A stretch of 42,878 nt of DNA from Timburyella sp030842085 (GTDB taxonomy: Bacteria; Bacillota; Clostridia; Oscillospirales; Acutalibacteraceae): assembly GCA_030842085.1 (NCBI GenBank), contig JAUUSE010000014.1:1-42878 (forward strand), given 5' to 3'. Positions 24,681 through 34,302 of the stretch are shown here, in pieces; position 1 is the stretch's first letter; the number at the start of each line of letters is the position of its first letter. The position numbers were made by a program, and so were the translations under genes. The notes beneath the pieces are model-generated. The model did not search any database and had not been told where the DNA came from. It saw nothing but the letters and a program-made list of their open reading frames with translations.

Positions 24681-25469
24681 TTATGATACTTTCAGCCTTA
24701 GTCTAAGCTTATCTGCAATCATAGCGATAAATTCGCTGTTTGTAGGCTTGCCCCTGCCGTTATTAATAGTATATCCAAAATAAGAATTAAGTATATCAAC
24801 ATTTCCGCGGTCCCACGCAACCTCGATTGCATGTCTTATAGCGCGCTCCACCCGTGATGATGTAGTATTATACATTTTTGCTACCGTCGGATAAAGCTGC
24901 TTGGTTATTGAATTAATCATCTTATTGTCCTTTATGCACAAGCTTATCGCATCTCTAAGATAATTATATCCCTTTATGTGTGCTGGCACGCCAATATCAT
25001 GAAGAATATTTGTTATCATTATCATGATATCTACTTTTTCATCTGTGCTTTTTATTTCTTTCTTTTGCGTGTTAGGTACACCAATTTTTGACCAATCGGT
25101 TATCTGCATTATGCGCTCTGCGAAAACATTGATATCAAACGGCTTTATAAAATAGTAGCTGGCACCTGCCTTTATACACTCTTCTTCAAGCTTAGGATTA
25201 TCTATACTTGCTATAATCATAACCTGTGGTTTTGGAGTTATTTCGCTATCACTGAATATTTCATCCAGAACACCAAGCGCATCTACATTGGACATGAATA
25301 CATCTGTAAGCACCACATCAGGTTTTTCTTCTTTCACAATTTTAAGAAGCATACGTCCGTCTTTTGGTACACGTATTACTTCCATTCCGCTGCTTCTGAG
25401 TGAATTCGAGCAAGCCTGTGCAAATTCCGTAGAATCATCCGCAATTACTACTTTTAATTGATTTTTCAT
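24681..25469 (-). CDS. spo0A: Sporulation master regulator Spo0A
   Basis: The 262-aa response regulator starts sporulation when phosphorylated. The receiver domain (about 1-125) has the acidic pair in IADDS (Asp11, Asp12), the phosphorylated Asp56 in LTDVFMS and the Lys of FIKPF. The C-terminal DNA-binding domain contains the nearly invariant SRVERAIRHAIEVAWDRGN. ATG 25469 has GGAGG 6 nt upstream; the longer frame to 25484 would begin inside that site. The phosphorelay input is not encoded here. It follows spoIVB on the same strand, as in Bacillus and many Clostridia. Confidence 0.98.
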   Translation of the reverse strand: MKNQLKVVIADDSTEFAQACSNSLRSSGMEVIRVPKDGRMLLKIVKEEKPDVVLTDVFMSNVDALGVLDEIFSDSEITPKPQVMIIASIDNPKLEEECIKAGASYYFIKPFDINVFAERIMQITDWSKIGVPNTQKKEIKSTDEKVDIMIMITNILHDIGVPAHIKGYNYLRDAISLCIKDNKMINSITKQLYPTVAKMYNTTSSRVERAIRHAIEVAWDRGNVDILNSYFGYTINNGRGKPTNSEFIAMIADKLRLRLKVS

Positions 25470-25504
25470 TTTTAACCTCCACAATTTGTATATTCAACGT
25501 CCAT

Positions 25505-25533
25505 ATATTACCATATATTGGAAATAAAATCAA
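25505..25533 (-). promoter_or_regulatory. Candidate spo0A promoter
   Basis: On the minus strand, TTGATT (25528-25533), 17 nt, TAATAT (25505-25510). It lies in the short gap between spoIVB and spo0A, so spo0A may be transcribed separately from spoIVB. No clear 0A box is seen. Confidence 0.4.
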
Positions 25534-25562
25534 TAATTTCCAGAGAATTTTTTTGATATTTT

Positions 25563-26828
25563 TTATTTTTCATTTGATGATAGTGTAGTTTCGGCTTCTT
25601 TTGCAGTTTTATACATATTTTCGGCAAATATCCCATAGCCTTTTGTCGGATCATTGACAAATACATGGGTAACTGCACCCACCAGTTTCCCATTTTGAAT
25701 TATAGGACTGCCGCTCATTCCCTGAATTATACCTCCTGTTTTTTCCAAAAGTTCTTCATCCGTTATTTTTATCACTATATTCTGAGTAGGGCTGTCATCA
25801 TTATAATACACCTTTTCTATCGTACAGTCAAAATATTCTGCTCCACTTTCGTTATCAAGTGTAGAAATTATCTGTGCCGCGCCCTTTTCGATATCCTGCT
25901 TTAGAGCTATTTCTACTGTTTCCATATCTTTTATTTCATTTAAAACGCCGTAGACTCCGGTTTCACAATTTTGAATAAGGCGGCCGAGACTTACGCTGCT
26001 TTTAAATTTTCCTCTTATTTCGCCGGGATCACCGCTAACGCCTTTAGTAATACCTAAAATTTCGGCCTCAACCATTTCGCCTGACATTATAGGAAGCATT
26101 TCGCCGGTATCTACATCACATATTGCATGTCCGAGACCAGCCGCCAGTCCTGTTTCAGGATCATAAAAGGTCAGAGTGCCTATACCTGCAGAGCTGTCTC
26201 TTACCCAAAGCCCCATTTTATATACTCCGTCTGATTCTTCCTTAGCCGGAGTTATCTCCACTTCAAACGACATGTTCTTTCGCCGAATTTCTGCCTTTAC
26301 TTTTTCTCCGCCGCAGTTTTCTATGGCTTTCGCTACATCCTCGCTGCTGTTTACCTTTTCTGAGTTCATTGATACAATAACATCGCCTATTTTGATGCCG
26401 GCGTTCTCAGCAGGATTTACTAGTCCATTTGCGGTGGCTACGTCCGTCATTCCTACGACAAGTACGCCGTCGGTAAATATTTTAAGCCCGAACAGCGTGC
26501 CGCACGGAACAACATACTGCTTTTCTACAACATCTACATTAACAGATTTAATAGGTATAATGCCGAAAAGCCTTATACTTGAGCTGTAGGATTTAGCTGA
26601 GCTTAGTACGCTGTCAACCTCCATTGCCTTTTCGTCGGCAAGGCTTTCGGATGTTTTAAGCACATTATTAATTTCAAATTTTTCGCCTCTTATAACAGAA
26701 AAGGTGTCGGAAATATTTTGCCCCATTATCGACGACACTGTAAGTATAGCAGCAGAAATCATCGCCGCTGCCGACAGAGCAATTTTTGACTTTAACCTTT
26801 CTGTCTTTTTTATTTTATTATAAAACAT
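25563..26828 (-). CDS. spoIVB: SpoIVB signalling serine protease
   Basis: The 421-aa protein is a forespore protease (family S55) that triggers processing of pro-sigma-K in the mother cell. It has an N-terminal membrane anchor (about 17-35), a PDZ domain (about 120-190) and the S55 peptidase domain. The catalytic residues are His234 in GLGHAI and Ser374 in GMSGSPI; D357 is the likely Asp. AAGGAG precedes the ATG. It lies 93 bp before spo0A on the same strand, the classic pair. I found no convincing sigma-F or sigma-G promoter. Confidence 0.97.
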   Translation of the reverse strand: MFYNKIKKTERLKSKIALSAAAMISAAILTVSSIMGQNISDTFSVIRGEKFEINNVLKTSESLADEKAMEVDSVLSSAKSYSSSIRLFGIIPIKSVNVDVVEKQYVVPCGTLFGLKIFTDGVLVVGMTDVATANGLVNPAENAGIKIGDVIVSMNSEKVNSSEDVAKAIENCGGEKVKAEIRRKNMSFEVEITPAKEESDGVYKMGLWVRDSSAGIGTLTFYDPETGLAAGLGHAICDVDTGEMLPIMSGEMVEAEILGITKGVSGDPGEIRGKFKSSVSLGRLIQNCETGVYGVLNEIKDMETVEIALKQDIEKGAAQIISTLDNESGAEYFDCTIEKVYYNDDSPTQNIVIKITDEELLEKTGGIIQGMSGSPIIQNGKLVGAVTHVFVNDPTKGYGIFAENMYKTAKEAETTLSSNEK

Positions 26829-27224
26829 AAATTTATCTCCTTAGCTTATAAATAAAAAACTTACATTTGAATAAATGCAAGTCCATATAAAACATTTATC
26901 AATATTAATATTTGCTTATTTTTAATCTGTATTAAGGCAATAATAATCTTAAACGGTTATTTTTTTCGTGAATACATGTAAAATCCGCTTTGCTTAGCTT
27001 TTGATTACATTATTTGTAAGTTTATTTTTCTATAAAAATCTTGCTAAAGTAAATATTATAAGCTCGCCCAAAATATTGAGTGATTTATTTCTGCGTTTAT
27101 GTTATAATGTCCTAAAAGTCGGAATTTGAGATTTTTTAATTTATAATTTTATTTTTAACAAAAGTTTTAATTAATGCGAATGCGGCGTTAAAATGCAAAT
27201 TAATAAAGGGGCGTGCTTTTATTT
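26829..27224. other. Divergent intergenic region between spoIVB and a glycosyltransferase gene
   Basis: AT-rich. An imperfect palindrome (near 26861-26884; ACTTACATTT and AAATGCAAGT) lies in the spoIVB leader. The plus-strand promoter is at 27100-27108. Nothing else is visible. Confidence 0.45.
27100..27108 (+). promoter_or_regulatory. Extended -10 promoter of the glycosyltransferase gene
   Basis: TGTTATAAT is a perfect extended -10; no good -35 stands at the usual distance. The leader would be about 110 nt. Confidence 0.5.
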
Positions 27225-28706
27225 ATGGAAGAAAAAGCAATAAACAGGCGATTTAGCAGCGCGATTATTTATGGAGCGAGCGCGCTTATTCTATTATTTG
27301 TATATCTTTTTATTAATACTACAGCGGAAGATTTTAGTCTGAGAAATGTGCAATATGTATGCATAGCTCTTATTTACAGTCTTGCCGTATTTGCCGCCGC
27401 TGCTTTTTATTATAAAAAAATAAGCATCCGGCATGTTTTGCTGATAATTTTGCTTATAGGTCTTATACTTAGGATTTATTATGTGCTCTGTACGCCGTAT
27501 AATGTGCGCCAGCACGATTTTTACGAATTAGGCGATAAGGGTCATTATGAGTATATATATAAAATATTTACCGATTGGCAGCTGCCGGATAATTTCGGAA
27601 ATCAGTTTTATCATCCGCCGCTGCATCACTTTTTGGCGGCCTGCATGCTTAAAATTTCTCAGATTATAGGCTTCGGGCTTGAGCGTTCTTACGAGGGGCT
27701 GCAGCTGCTGACGGCTTTTTATTCATTTGTGATTATGGTCGTGGCCTGCAAAATTTTTTATGAGATAGGGCTTAAAGGCCGTGCGCTGATTCTAACTGCG
27801 GGAATAATGGCGGTTCATCCAACGTTTCTTATATTAGGCGGAAGCCTTAATAATGATGTCTTGTCTATAATGTTTATTGCAATAGCCATTCTTTATTGCA
27901 TAAAGTGGTATAAAAATCCTAATTTTAAAAATATAATACCAATAGCTTTGTCAATAGGTCTCGGCATGATGACAAAGTTATCGGTTGGTACCATCGCCCT
28001 TATAGTAGGCCCTGTTTTTCTTATAAAATGGCTCAGTCAGCCGAAATTTTACAAGCAGGGAAGATTTTATGCACAGTTTGCCGTCTTTGCCGTTATCTGT
28101 CTGCCGCTGGCGCTGTGGCACCCGATATACAATTATATAAGGCTTGAGCAGCCTATTGGCTATGTGCCTTTAGTGGGACTGCCAAATTTAACCGAGAGCC
28201 ACAGCCTACTTGAGAGATTTTTCTTTATTGATTTTAAAGAGCTGACGTCGAATACCTACTGCCTGCCGTGGGAGAATTATAATCTGCCGGCATATACTAT
28301 AAAATGCTCAATGTTCGGCGAATTTTCTTTCTCGGATGAATTTAATTTCCAGGCGGGGCTGCTGCTTTTATTTAATATAATAGTGATTATTGCATCTCTT
28401 GCAGCTATGATATATGTCCTTATAAAAGACAAAGACAAAAACAGGCGCTTCTTTAACTGGATGATGTTTGCGATGTGGGTAATACAAATTTTATCATTTG
28501 TTTATTTTAACATCAAATATCCGTTTGGCTGCACAATGGATTTCAGGTATATTGTTCCGACGCTGCTCAGCGGTGCATATTTCCTTGCGCGCGGACTGCA
28601 GTTGTGCAACGGCGGACGTGTTAAGCAGTTTATTAGGAATTTTGTTCTGTCGTCGACTATGCTATTTATTATTACTTCTGTGTGGTTCTATACATTAATC
28701 TATTAA
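27225..28706 (+). CDS. Polytopic GT-C fold glycosyltransferase (GT39/ArnT-like)
   Basis: The 493-aa protein has about eleven to twelve membrane segments and a first extracytoplasmic loop with Asp/His-rich sequence (NVRQHDFYELGDKGHYEY, then FYHPPLHHFLAACML), typical of GT-C enzymes that use lipid-linked sugars outside the membrane. The pattern fits the PMT_2/glycosyltransferase 39 group. The acceptor is unknown. GTG 27213 sits directly on the AAAGGGG site, so ATG 27225 is preferred although its spacing of 13 nt is long. No sugar-lipid genes neighbour it. Confidence 0.85.
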   Translation: MEEKAINRRFSSAIIYGASALILLFVYLFINTTAEDFSLRNVQYVCIALIYSLAVFAAAAFYYKKISIRHVLLIILLIGLILRIYYVLCTPYNVRQHDFYELGDKGHYEYIYKIFTDWQLPDNFGNQFYHPPLHHFLAACMLKISQIIGFGLERSYEGLQLLTAFYSFVIMVVACKIFYEIGLKGRALILTAGIMAVHPTFLILGGSLNNDVLSIMFIAIAILYCIKWYKNPNFKNIIPIALSIGLGMMTKLSVGTIALIVGPVFLIKWLSQPKFYKQGRFYAQFAVFAVICLPLALWHPIYNYIRLEQPIGYVPLVGLPNLTESHSLLERFFFIDFKELTSNTYCLPWENYNLPAYTIKCSMFGEFSFSDEFNFQAGLLLLFNIIVIIASLAAMIYVLIKDKDKNRRFFNWMMFAMWVIQILSFVYFNIKYPFGCTMDFRYIVPTLLSGAYFLARGLQLCNGGRVKQFIRNFVLSSTMLFIITSVWFYTLIY

Positions 28707-29058
28707 TTCACAAGCGGCGCAATATTATAAGACGGCAGCGCAGACGATAAATTTTATAAAAAATCCGGCGTCTAACAGGCTTTAAGATAAGAAATTTTGC
28801 GCGGGCGGCGTATAAATGCTGCCTTGCCGGATTTCCTAAATCTATGCTTTTAAATAGGCGTCGGCATTTATTATATAAATAATGAGGCAAGAGTATGCAA
28901 TATTTTTATATTGAAAAGTATGCTTAACGGCCAACTACAGAGGCTTTTTTATTATTATAAGAATTTATTCACATTGACTTTATTATACATATATTGTAAA
29001 ATTATTCTAATATGAAGCTTTAGTAATTATAAATAGAAAAATTCGGAGGTGCAGGTGT
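28707..29058. other. Intergenic region before pyrH
   Basis: A GC-rich stretch near 28800-28830 has a short dyad (GGCGGC with GCTGCC), and a T-run lies at 28945-28950. The pyrH promoter lies at the end. I see no gene. Confidence 0.45.
28974..29002 (+). promoter_or_regulatory. Sigma-A promoter of the pyrH-frr-uppS cluster
   Basis: TTGACT (28974-28979), 17 nt, TAAAAT (28997-29002), each at five of six consensus positions. The leader is about 50 nt. It probably drives the start of the long cluster. Confidence 0.7.
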
Positions 29059-29763
29059 TTGAAGCCGATATATAAAAGGCTGCTGATAAAGCTCAGCGGC
29101 GAAGCCCTTGCAGGAAATAAGGGATTTGGAATAGATATGGAAAAGGTAAACAATATATCGGAAAATATAAAGATATGCTCTGATATGGGCGCCGAGATAG
29201 GCATAGTAGTCGGCGGCGGAAATTTTTGGCGCGGCAGGACGAGCGAGAACATGGACCGCACGAGAGCAGATCATATGGGAATGCTTGCGACGGTAATAAA
29301 CTCGCTGGCGCTGGCTGATGCTCTTGAGCGCGTGGGCCTTGACGTAAGAGTTCAGACGGCTATATCAATGCGCGAGATTGCCGAGCCTTATATACGCAAT
29401 AGGGCAGTGCGTCATTTGGAAAAGGGAAGAGTGGTTATATTCGGCTGCGGCACCGGAAATCCGTTTTTCTCAACCGACACGGCTGCAGCGCTGAGGGCTG
29501 CGGAAATTGACGCTGAGATATTTTTTAAATGTACAAATGTGGATGGCGTATATACCGGCGATCCGAAAAGAGATGCAGACGCCAAAAAATATGATGAGCT
29601 TTCTTTTCTCGATGTACTTAACAACGGCCTGCAGGTAATGGATTCTACGGCCGCCTCTCTTTGCATGGACAACAACATACCTATTTTGGTGTTTAACCTT
29701 GACAACCCCGAAAATATAGTAAAAGCCTTATGCGGTGAAAATATAGGTACGATAGTAAAATAA
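29059..29763 (+). CDS. pyrH: UMP kinase
   Basis: The 234-aa amino-acid-kinase-fold enzyme phosphorylates UMP to UDP. Signatures are LIKLSGEALAG near the start, GGGNFWRG at 52-59, RTRADHMGMLATVINSLAL, and DGVYTGDPKRD late in the sequence. The start is TTG 29059, with GGAGG 9 nt upstream; no in-frame ATG or GTG fits. It is followed 23 bp later by frr, the usual order. Confidence 0.97.
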   Translation: MKPIYKRLLIKLSGEALAGNKGFGIDMEKVNNISENIKICSDMGAEIGIVVGGGNFWRGRTSENMDRTRADHMGMLATVINSLALADALERVGLDVRVQTAISMREIAEPYIRNRAVRHLEKGRVVIFGCGTGNPFFSTDTAAALRAAEIDAEIFFKCTNVDGVYTGDPKRDADAKKYDELSFLDVLNNGLQVMDSTAASLCMDNNIPILVFNLDNPENIVKALCGENIGTIVK

Positions 29764-29786
29764 AAATTTTTAATGGAGATGATATT

Positions 29787-30341
29787 ATGGACGCAATGAT
29801 AAACAGCATGAAAGAAAAAATGGAAAAAACCGTCGACGTGCTCCACAGTGAATATGCTACTATGCGTGCAGGTCGTGCAAATCCTGCTATACTTGAAAAA
29901 ATTACCGTTGACTATTATGGTGTTCCGACGCCTATAAATCAGATGGCGGCTATTTCTGTTTCTGAAGCGAGAATATTAGTTATACAGCCGTGGGACGTGT
30001 CTACTCTTAAAGATATTGAGAAGGCTATAAATGCCTCTGATATAGGAATAAATCCGCAAAACGATGGTAAGGTAATTAGGCTTATATTCCCGCCGCTCAC
30101 TGAAGAGCGCCGCAGAGATCTTACCAAAGATATCCACAAAAAGGCGGAAGAAGCTAAAGTGGCAGTTCGCTCTATTAGGCGCGACTGCATAGAGAAGTTT
30201 AAGTCAATGAAGAAAAGTTCCGAGATAACCGAAGATGATTTAAGCTTTTATGAAAAGCAGGTTCAGGAGGAGACCGACAAGTTCTGCAAGGAAATCGACG
30301 CCCTTTCGGCCGATAAGGAAAAGGAAATCATGGAGATATAA
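29787..30341 (+). CDS. frr: Ribosome recycling factor
   Basis: The 184-aa protein splits post-termination ribosomes with EF-G. It has the tRNA-like two-domain form, with the conserved RAGRANPAIL near the start and PPLTEERRRDL in the middle; a long helix follows. The length is typical (about 185 aa). It lies 23 bp after pyrH and 74 bp before uppS. A GGAG site precedes the ATG. Confidence 0.97.
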   Translation: MDAMINSMKEKMEKTVDVLHSEYATMRAGRANPAILEKITVDYYGVPTPINQMAAISVSEARILVIQPWDVSTLKDIEKAINASDIGINPQNDGKVIRLIFPPLTEERRRDLTKDIHKKAEEAKVAVRSIRRDCIEKFKSMKKSSEITEDDLSFYEKQVQEETDKFCKEIDALSADKEKEIMEI

Positions 30342-30415
30342 TTATCCTCCTTGTGATATATATTTTTATTTTCCGTCAATAATATCATTGAAGCCGAATT
30401 ACGGAGGGATTTACT

Positions 30416-31144
30416 CTGCTTTTTAATAAGAAAAAGTCGGATATAAATCTGCCGACATCTATAGGAATTATAATGGACGGCAACGGACGCTGGGCGAAAA
30501 GGCGCGGGCTTCCGCGCTCTGCCGGACATTCTGCCGGCGCGCGCACCTTTAAGACAATTGCCCGCTATGCCAATAAAATCGGCATAAAATATATGACGGT
30601 TTACGCATTTTCTACCGAAAACTGGTCGCGGCCCAAGGATGAGGTTGATAATATATTAGAGCTTTTAAAGCAATATTTAAGGGACGCGTCTAATTTTAAG
30701 GATGAAAATATTAAAGTCAAATTTATAGGCGATTTTAGTGAGCCGCATTTAGATGATGAGATATTAAAGCTTATAGCGGATGCTGAAAAAAGCTCCGAGA
30801 ATGCTACGGGCATGCATCTTAACATAGCGCTTAACTACGGCGGACGGCAGGAAATTACAGAGGCTGTTAAGGAAATTGCTGCAAAGGCGGCCGATAAAGA
30901 AATCTGCGCAGACGATATCACGGAGCAAGTCATTGCCGACAACCTTTATACGAGCGGACAGCCTTACCCGGACCTTATTATACGGCCGATCGGCGAGTAT
31001 AGGCTTTCAAACTTTTTAATATGGCAGTCGGCCTATGCTGAGTTTTGGTTTTCCGACGTTTTGTGGCCCGACTTTAAGCCAAAGCATCTGGACAAAGCTA
31101 TTGAAGATTATTCCCAGAGAAATAGGCGCTTTGGCGGAATATGA
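30416..31144 (+). CDS. uppS: Undecaprenyl diphosphate synthase, probable CTG start
   Basis: The enzyme makes the C55 lipid carrier for cell-wall synthesis from isoprenyl diphosphates. The catalytic motif IIMDGNGRWAKRRGLPRS, with Asp21, and the later IRPIGEYRLSNFLIWQSAYAE are typical of the family; the usual Thr/Ser of IRTSGE is replaced by P-I. The first in-frame ATG (30473) falls inside this motif and would delete the first beta strand. A CTG at 30416 has GGAGGG exactly 7 nt upstream and gives M-LFNKKKSDINLPTSIGIIMD, a normal family start and length (242 aa). I take CTG as the start. Confidence 0.9.
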   Translation: MLFNKKKSDINLPTSIGIIMDGNGRWAKRRGLPRSAGHSAGARTFKTIARYANKIGIKYMTVYAFSTENWSRPKDEVDNILELLKQYLRDASNFKDENIKVKFIGDFSEPHLDDEILKLIADAEKSSENATGMHLNIALNYGGRQEITEAVKEIAAKAADKEICADDITEQVIADNLYTSGQPYPDLIIRPIGEYRLSNFLIWQSAYAEFWFSDVLWPDFKPKHLDKAIEDYSQRNRRFGGI

Positions 31145-31245
31145 TGTGTTAACTTTTGCTGTATTGCAATTTTATTGATGAATTCAAAAATGTTTAAAAT
31201 CCTTTAAAATAGCGTATAGCTGATAACTATAGAAAGGGAACTTGA

Positions 31246-32091
31246 ATGAAAAAGAGATTAATTACCGCCGCAGTAGGTATAGCATTTTTTATTGTAATTT
31301 TATTCTTTTCTGGCGGAATAGTGCTTAATATAGCTGTCAGCATACTCAGTGTTATTGCTATTTGGGAAATTTTTGTCGCTACAAAATATATAAACAACAT
31401 ACCGCTCCTTGTTGTAAACATGGTGTTTGCGTTTGCTGTGCCGTTTTTCCGCACGCCTTACTCTAATAATGTTAGTAAGGTGTGCATTTTGCTGTTTATA
31501 ATAGCTCTGTTTGTTATTATGCTAAAGCAGAAAGTGAAAATTGAGCAAATAGGCTTAGTATTCATGCTTAATACTGTTATTTCCTTTGCTTTTTCCAGCA
31601 TTATTTATTTAAGAGATTTACCAGAGAGCCCGGTATATCATCTTCAGCCGATAGACGGCGCATTCTTTATAGTATTCGCAGTTGGCGGTGCGTGGATTAC
31701 TGATGCCGGCGCTTATTTTGTCGGACGTTTTCTTGGTAAGCATAAAATGGCGCCGACGATAAGTCCGCATAAGACATGGGAAGGCGCCGCCGGCGGAATA
31801 ATAATTAATGTTATAGGGCTTGTTATTATATCGTGGGTATATAGCTTCTTTTATCTTAAAGATACGGGGCACATAAATTATATTGCGGTAGTTATTTACG
31901 GCGTGCTGTGCGCAGTGGCTGCCATAGTAGGCGATTTGGCAATGTCTTTTATAAAGCGCTCCTGCAATATAAAGGACTTTGGAAATATAATGCCGGGTCA
32001 CGGCGGCGTGCTGGACAGGTTCGACAGCCTATTGCTTGTAGCTCCGCTGCTTTATGTCATGCTGCCGCTGCTGCCGATTGTTATTAGATAA
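31246..32091 (+). CDS. cdsA: Phosphatidate cytidylyltransferase (CDP-diglyceride synthase)
   Basis: The 281-aa membrane enzyme makes CDP-diacylglycerol from phosphatidic acid and CTP. It has about eight membrane segments, and the family signature occupies residues 234-260 (SFIKRSCNIKDFGNIMPGHG and the following GVLDRFD). AAAGGGA precedes the ATG. It stands 101 bp after uppS, the conserved order in Firmicutes. Confidence 0.96.
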   Translation: MKKRLITAAVGIAFFIVILFFSGGIVLNIAVSILSVIAIWEIFVATKYINNIPLLVVNMVFAFAVPFFRTPYSNNVSKVCILLFIIALFVIMLKQKVKIEQIGLVFMLNTVISFAFSSIIYLRDLPESPVYHLQPIDGAFFIVFAVGGAWITDAGAYFVGRFLGKHKMAPTISPHKTWEGAAGGIIINVIGLVIISWVYSFFYLKDTGHINYIAVVIYGVLCAVAAIVGDLAMSFIKRSCNIKDFGNIMPGHGGVLDRFDSLLLVAPLLYVMLPLLPIVIR

Positions 32092-32199
32092 TTTAGCATC
32101 AAAAGCCCGCATGACTACGAGAAAGGGAAACCTCAGCGATAGTAGTTGTTATAGTTATAATGTGCAGTGAAACAGGCGGCAGTAGGGAGATAATATTAA

Positions 32200-32766
32200 A
32201 TGTTTTATCATGCTTCTCCGGTAAAGGGGCTGAAGCTTTTAACACCGCATGTATCAAATCACGGCCGGCCGCTTGTTTATATGTCGTCAAAGCGTGAAAA
32301 TGTGCTTGTTTATCTCAGCAATGCGGTAGAAAAATTTTGCAGAGAAGCCGGATTAGTATATTCCGGCGCTTATTATAAATGGGCGAGCTACGGCTTTAAC
32401 AGCGACGGTATACTTGTATTAGAGGAATATTATTTAAACGCGACGGCCGATACTTATAAAGGAGTATCGGGCTTTATATATACTGCTGATAAGCTGGAAA
32501 ACTATACTAACCAGGCGGATATTCCCTTTGCTGTAATCTCTGAAAGCCCAGTCAAAGTTACCGGGTGCGAAGAAGTGCCGGACGCATACGACGCTATAAT
32601 GGACGCCGCTGAAAACGGCAGTATTATTGTAAAAAGCTTTGAGCAAAACAGTAAGGATAAACTTTTATGGATTAAGCGTATTGTTTCGGCGGAGTATGAA
32701 AAGGCAAAGGCACATCCTGAATATCGAGCGTTTTTAAGAGCAAAATTTCCGTTTTGCGCGCAGTAA
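32200..32766 (+). CDS. Unknown 188-aa protein inserted in the cdsA-dxr cluster
   Basis: The protein has no signal peptide or membrane segment. It opens with MFYHASPVKGLKLLTPHVSN, then GRPLVYMSSKRENVLVYLSN. The YHAS and PLVY elements faintly recall ADP-ribosyltransferase-fold proteins such as rifampin ADP-ribosyltransferase (Arr), but I see no clear catalytic triad and treat that only as an idea. A good ribosome-binding site (AGGGAGA) lies 9 nt before the ATG, so it is expressed. It separates cdsA from dxr, which are normally adjacent. Spacing of about 110 bp on each side gives no sign of a mobile element. Confidence 0.75.
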   Translation: MFYHASPVKGLKLLTPHVSNHGRPLVYMSSKRENVLVYLSNAVEKFCREAGLVYSGAYYKWASYGFNSDGILVLEEYYLNATADTYKGVSGFIYTADKLENYTNQADIPFAVISESPVKVTGCEEVPDAYDAIMDAAENGSIIVKSFEQNSKDKLLWIKRIVSAEYEKAKAHPEYRAFLRAKFPFCAQ

Positions 32767-32885
32767 GGATTTTTTTACCTGGTAATACTTTCGAAGTATA
32801 TTTTTTGTTGCATACGATACATAAAAACAGTCATTCTAAAATAATTCTGATGAAAATATCAGATAGAATTTAGGCGGGCATGAAA

Positions 32886-34025
32886 ATGAAAAATGTTATA
32901 GTTTTGGGCTCAACAGGTTCAATAGGCAGGCAGACGCTGAGCGTATGCAGAAATCTTGGCTATAGAGTAACGGCTATAGCCGCCGGCAGCAATATTGAGC
33001 TTATGGAGCAGCAGATAAGAGAATTTAATCCATTACTGGCCGCCGTTGCTGATAAAAGCAAAGCGGCTGAGCTGAAAGTTAGGGTAGCCGATACTGATAC
33101 AAAGGTGCTGTCAGGCGAGGACGGCATATGTGAAGCAGCCGTATGCAAGCAGGGCGACATTGTTCTCAGCGCTATAGTAGGAATTGCCGGGCTGAGGCCG
33201 ACGGCGGAGGCGATTAAGTGCAAAAAGGACATAGCGCTGGCAAACAAAGAGACTTTGGTTACTGCCGGACATATAATAATGCCCATGGCAAAAGAATATG
33301 GCGTGAAAATCCTGCCGGTGGACAGCGAACACTCGGCGGTTTTTCAGTCTTTGGCTGGAAATGAGAATAATAAAATTAAATCTATTATATTAACTGCGTC
33401 CGGCGGGCCGTTTTTTGGATACAGCAAAGAGCAGCTTAGAGATGTAACCGTTTCTCAGGCGCTTAAGCATCCCAGCTGGAGTATGGGTGCAAAAATCACG
33501 ATAGATTCTGCCACAATGATGAATAAGGGACTGGAAATAATAGAGGCAGCGCATCTGTTCAACATAGGCGTCGATGATATACAGGTGGTAATACACCGCG
33601 AGAGCATACTGCATTCGGCGGTGGAGTATGAAGATAATTCAGTCATAGGCCAAATGGGTGCGCCGGATATGCGCACGGCTATTCAATATGCTTTTACATA
33701 TCCTAAAAGATGTGCATCAGAAGTTAAGAGATTAAATTTTGCAGAGCTTGGCAAAATGACATTTTATGCTCCTGATGATACGGTATTTCCCGCAATGTCT
33801 TTATGCAGAGCGGCCTTTAAGCGCGGGGGCAATGCTCCGGCAGTTCTTAATGGAGCAAATGAGGCTGCGGTGGGACTTTTCTTAAACGGAAAAATAGGAT
33901 TTACAGATATTACTGAAGCTGTTAAAGGCGCGATAGATAATATAAATTTAAAAAATGCAGATACTATAGAGGCCGTGCTTGAAGCCGATAAAGAGGCACG
34001 CAGTTATGTATCAAATTTGGGGTAA
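32886..34025 (+). CDS. dxr: 1-deoxy-D-xylulose 5-phosphate reductoisomerase
   Basis: The 379-aa enzyme converts DXP to MEP, the first committed step of the MEP isoprenoid pathway. The NADPH loop GSTGSIG is at 8-14. The metal ligands are Asp147 and Glu149 in PVDSEHS, and Glu in MMNKGLE; TASGGPF and HPSWSMGAKITIDSATMM are intact. Two ATGs lie 6 nt apart; 32886 has better spacing (7 nt) from GGCGGG than 32880. Together with ispG downstream it feeds the substrate of UppS. Confidence 0.97.
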   Translation: MKNVIVLGSTGSIGRQTLSVCRNLGYRVTAIAAGSNIELMEQQIREFNPLLAAVADKSKAAELKVRVADTDTKVLSGEDGICEAAVCKQGDIVLSAIVGIAGLRPTAEAIKCKKDIALANKETLVTAGHIIMPMAKEYGVKILPVDSEHSAVFQSLAGNENNKIKSIILTASGGPFFGYSKEQLRDVTVSQALKHPSWSMGAKITIDSATMMNKGLEIIEAAHLFNIGVDDIQVVIHRESILHSAVEYEDNSVIGQMGAPDMRTAIQYAFTYPKRCASEVKRLNFAELGKMTFYAPDDTVFPAMSLCRAAFKRGGNAPAVLNGANEAAVGLFLNGKIGFTDITEAVKGAIDNINLKNADTIEAVLEADKEARSYVSNLG

Positions 34026-34302
34026 TTTTTTCTGTTTTCGATTATAGATTTTTTAGTACGTAATAGATATCAAAAAAATCAAATAGAAAATCGGCAGATT
34101 TACAGATGTACGGCGTCTTGATTGCCGGCCAGCGCAGAATTATAAGATAAGACGGCGTATTGTCAGCTTATTACCAAACTATTATTGTTTTAAAATATAA
34201 AAATTAATAGTATATTTATTAATAAGATAAATTTAGCGTTTAAAATTAAACGGGACAATAGTAATATGTAATTGAAATCGTATAGAGGTGGTAATTATCG
34301 GA

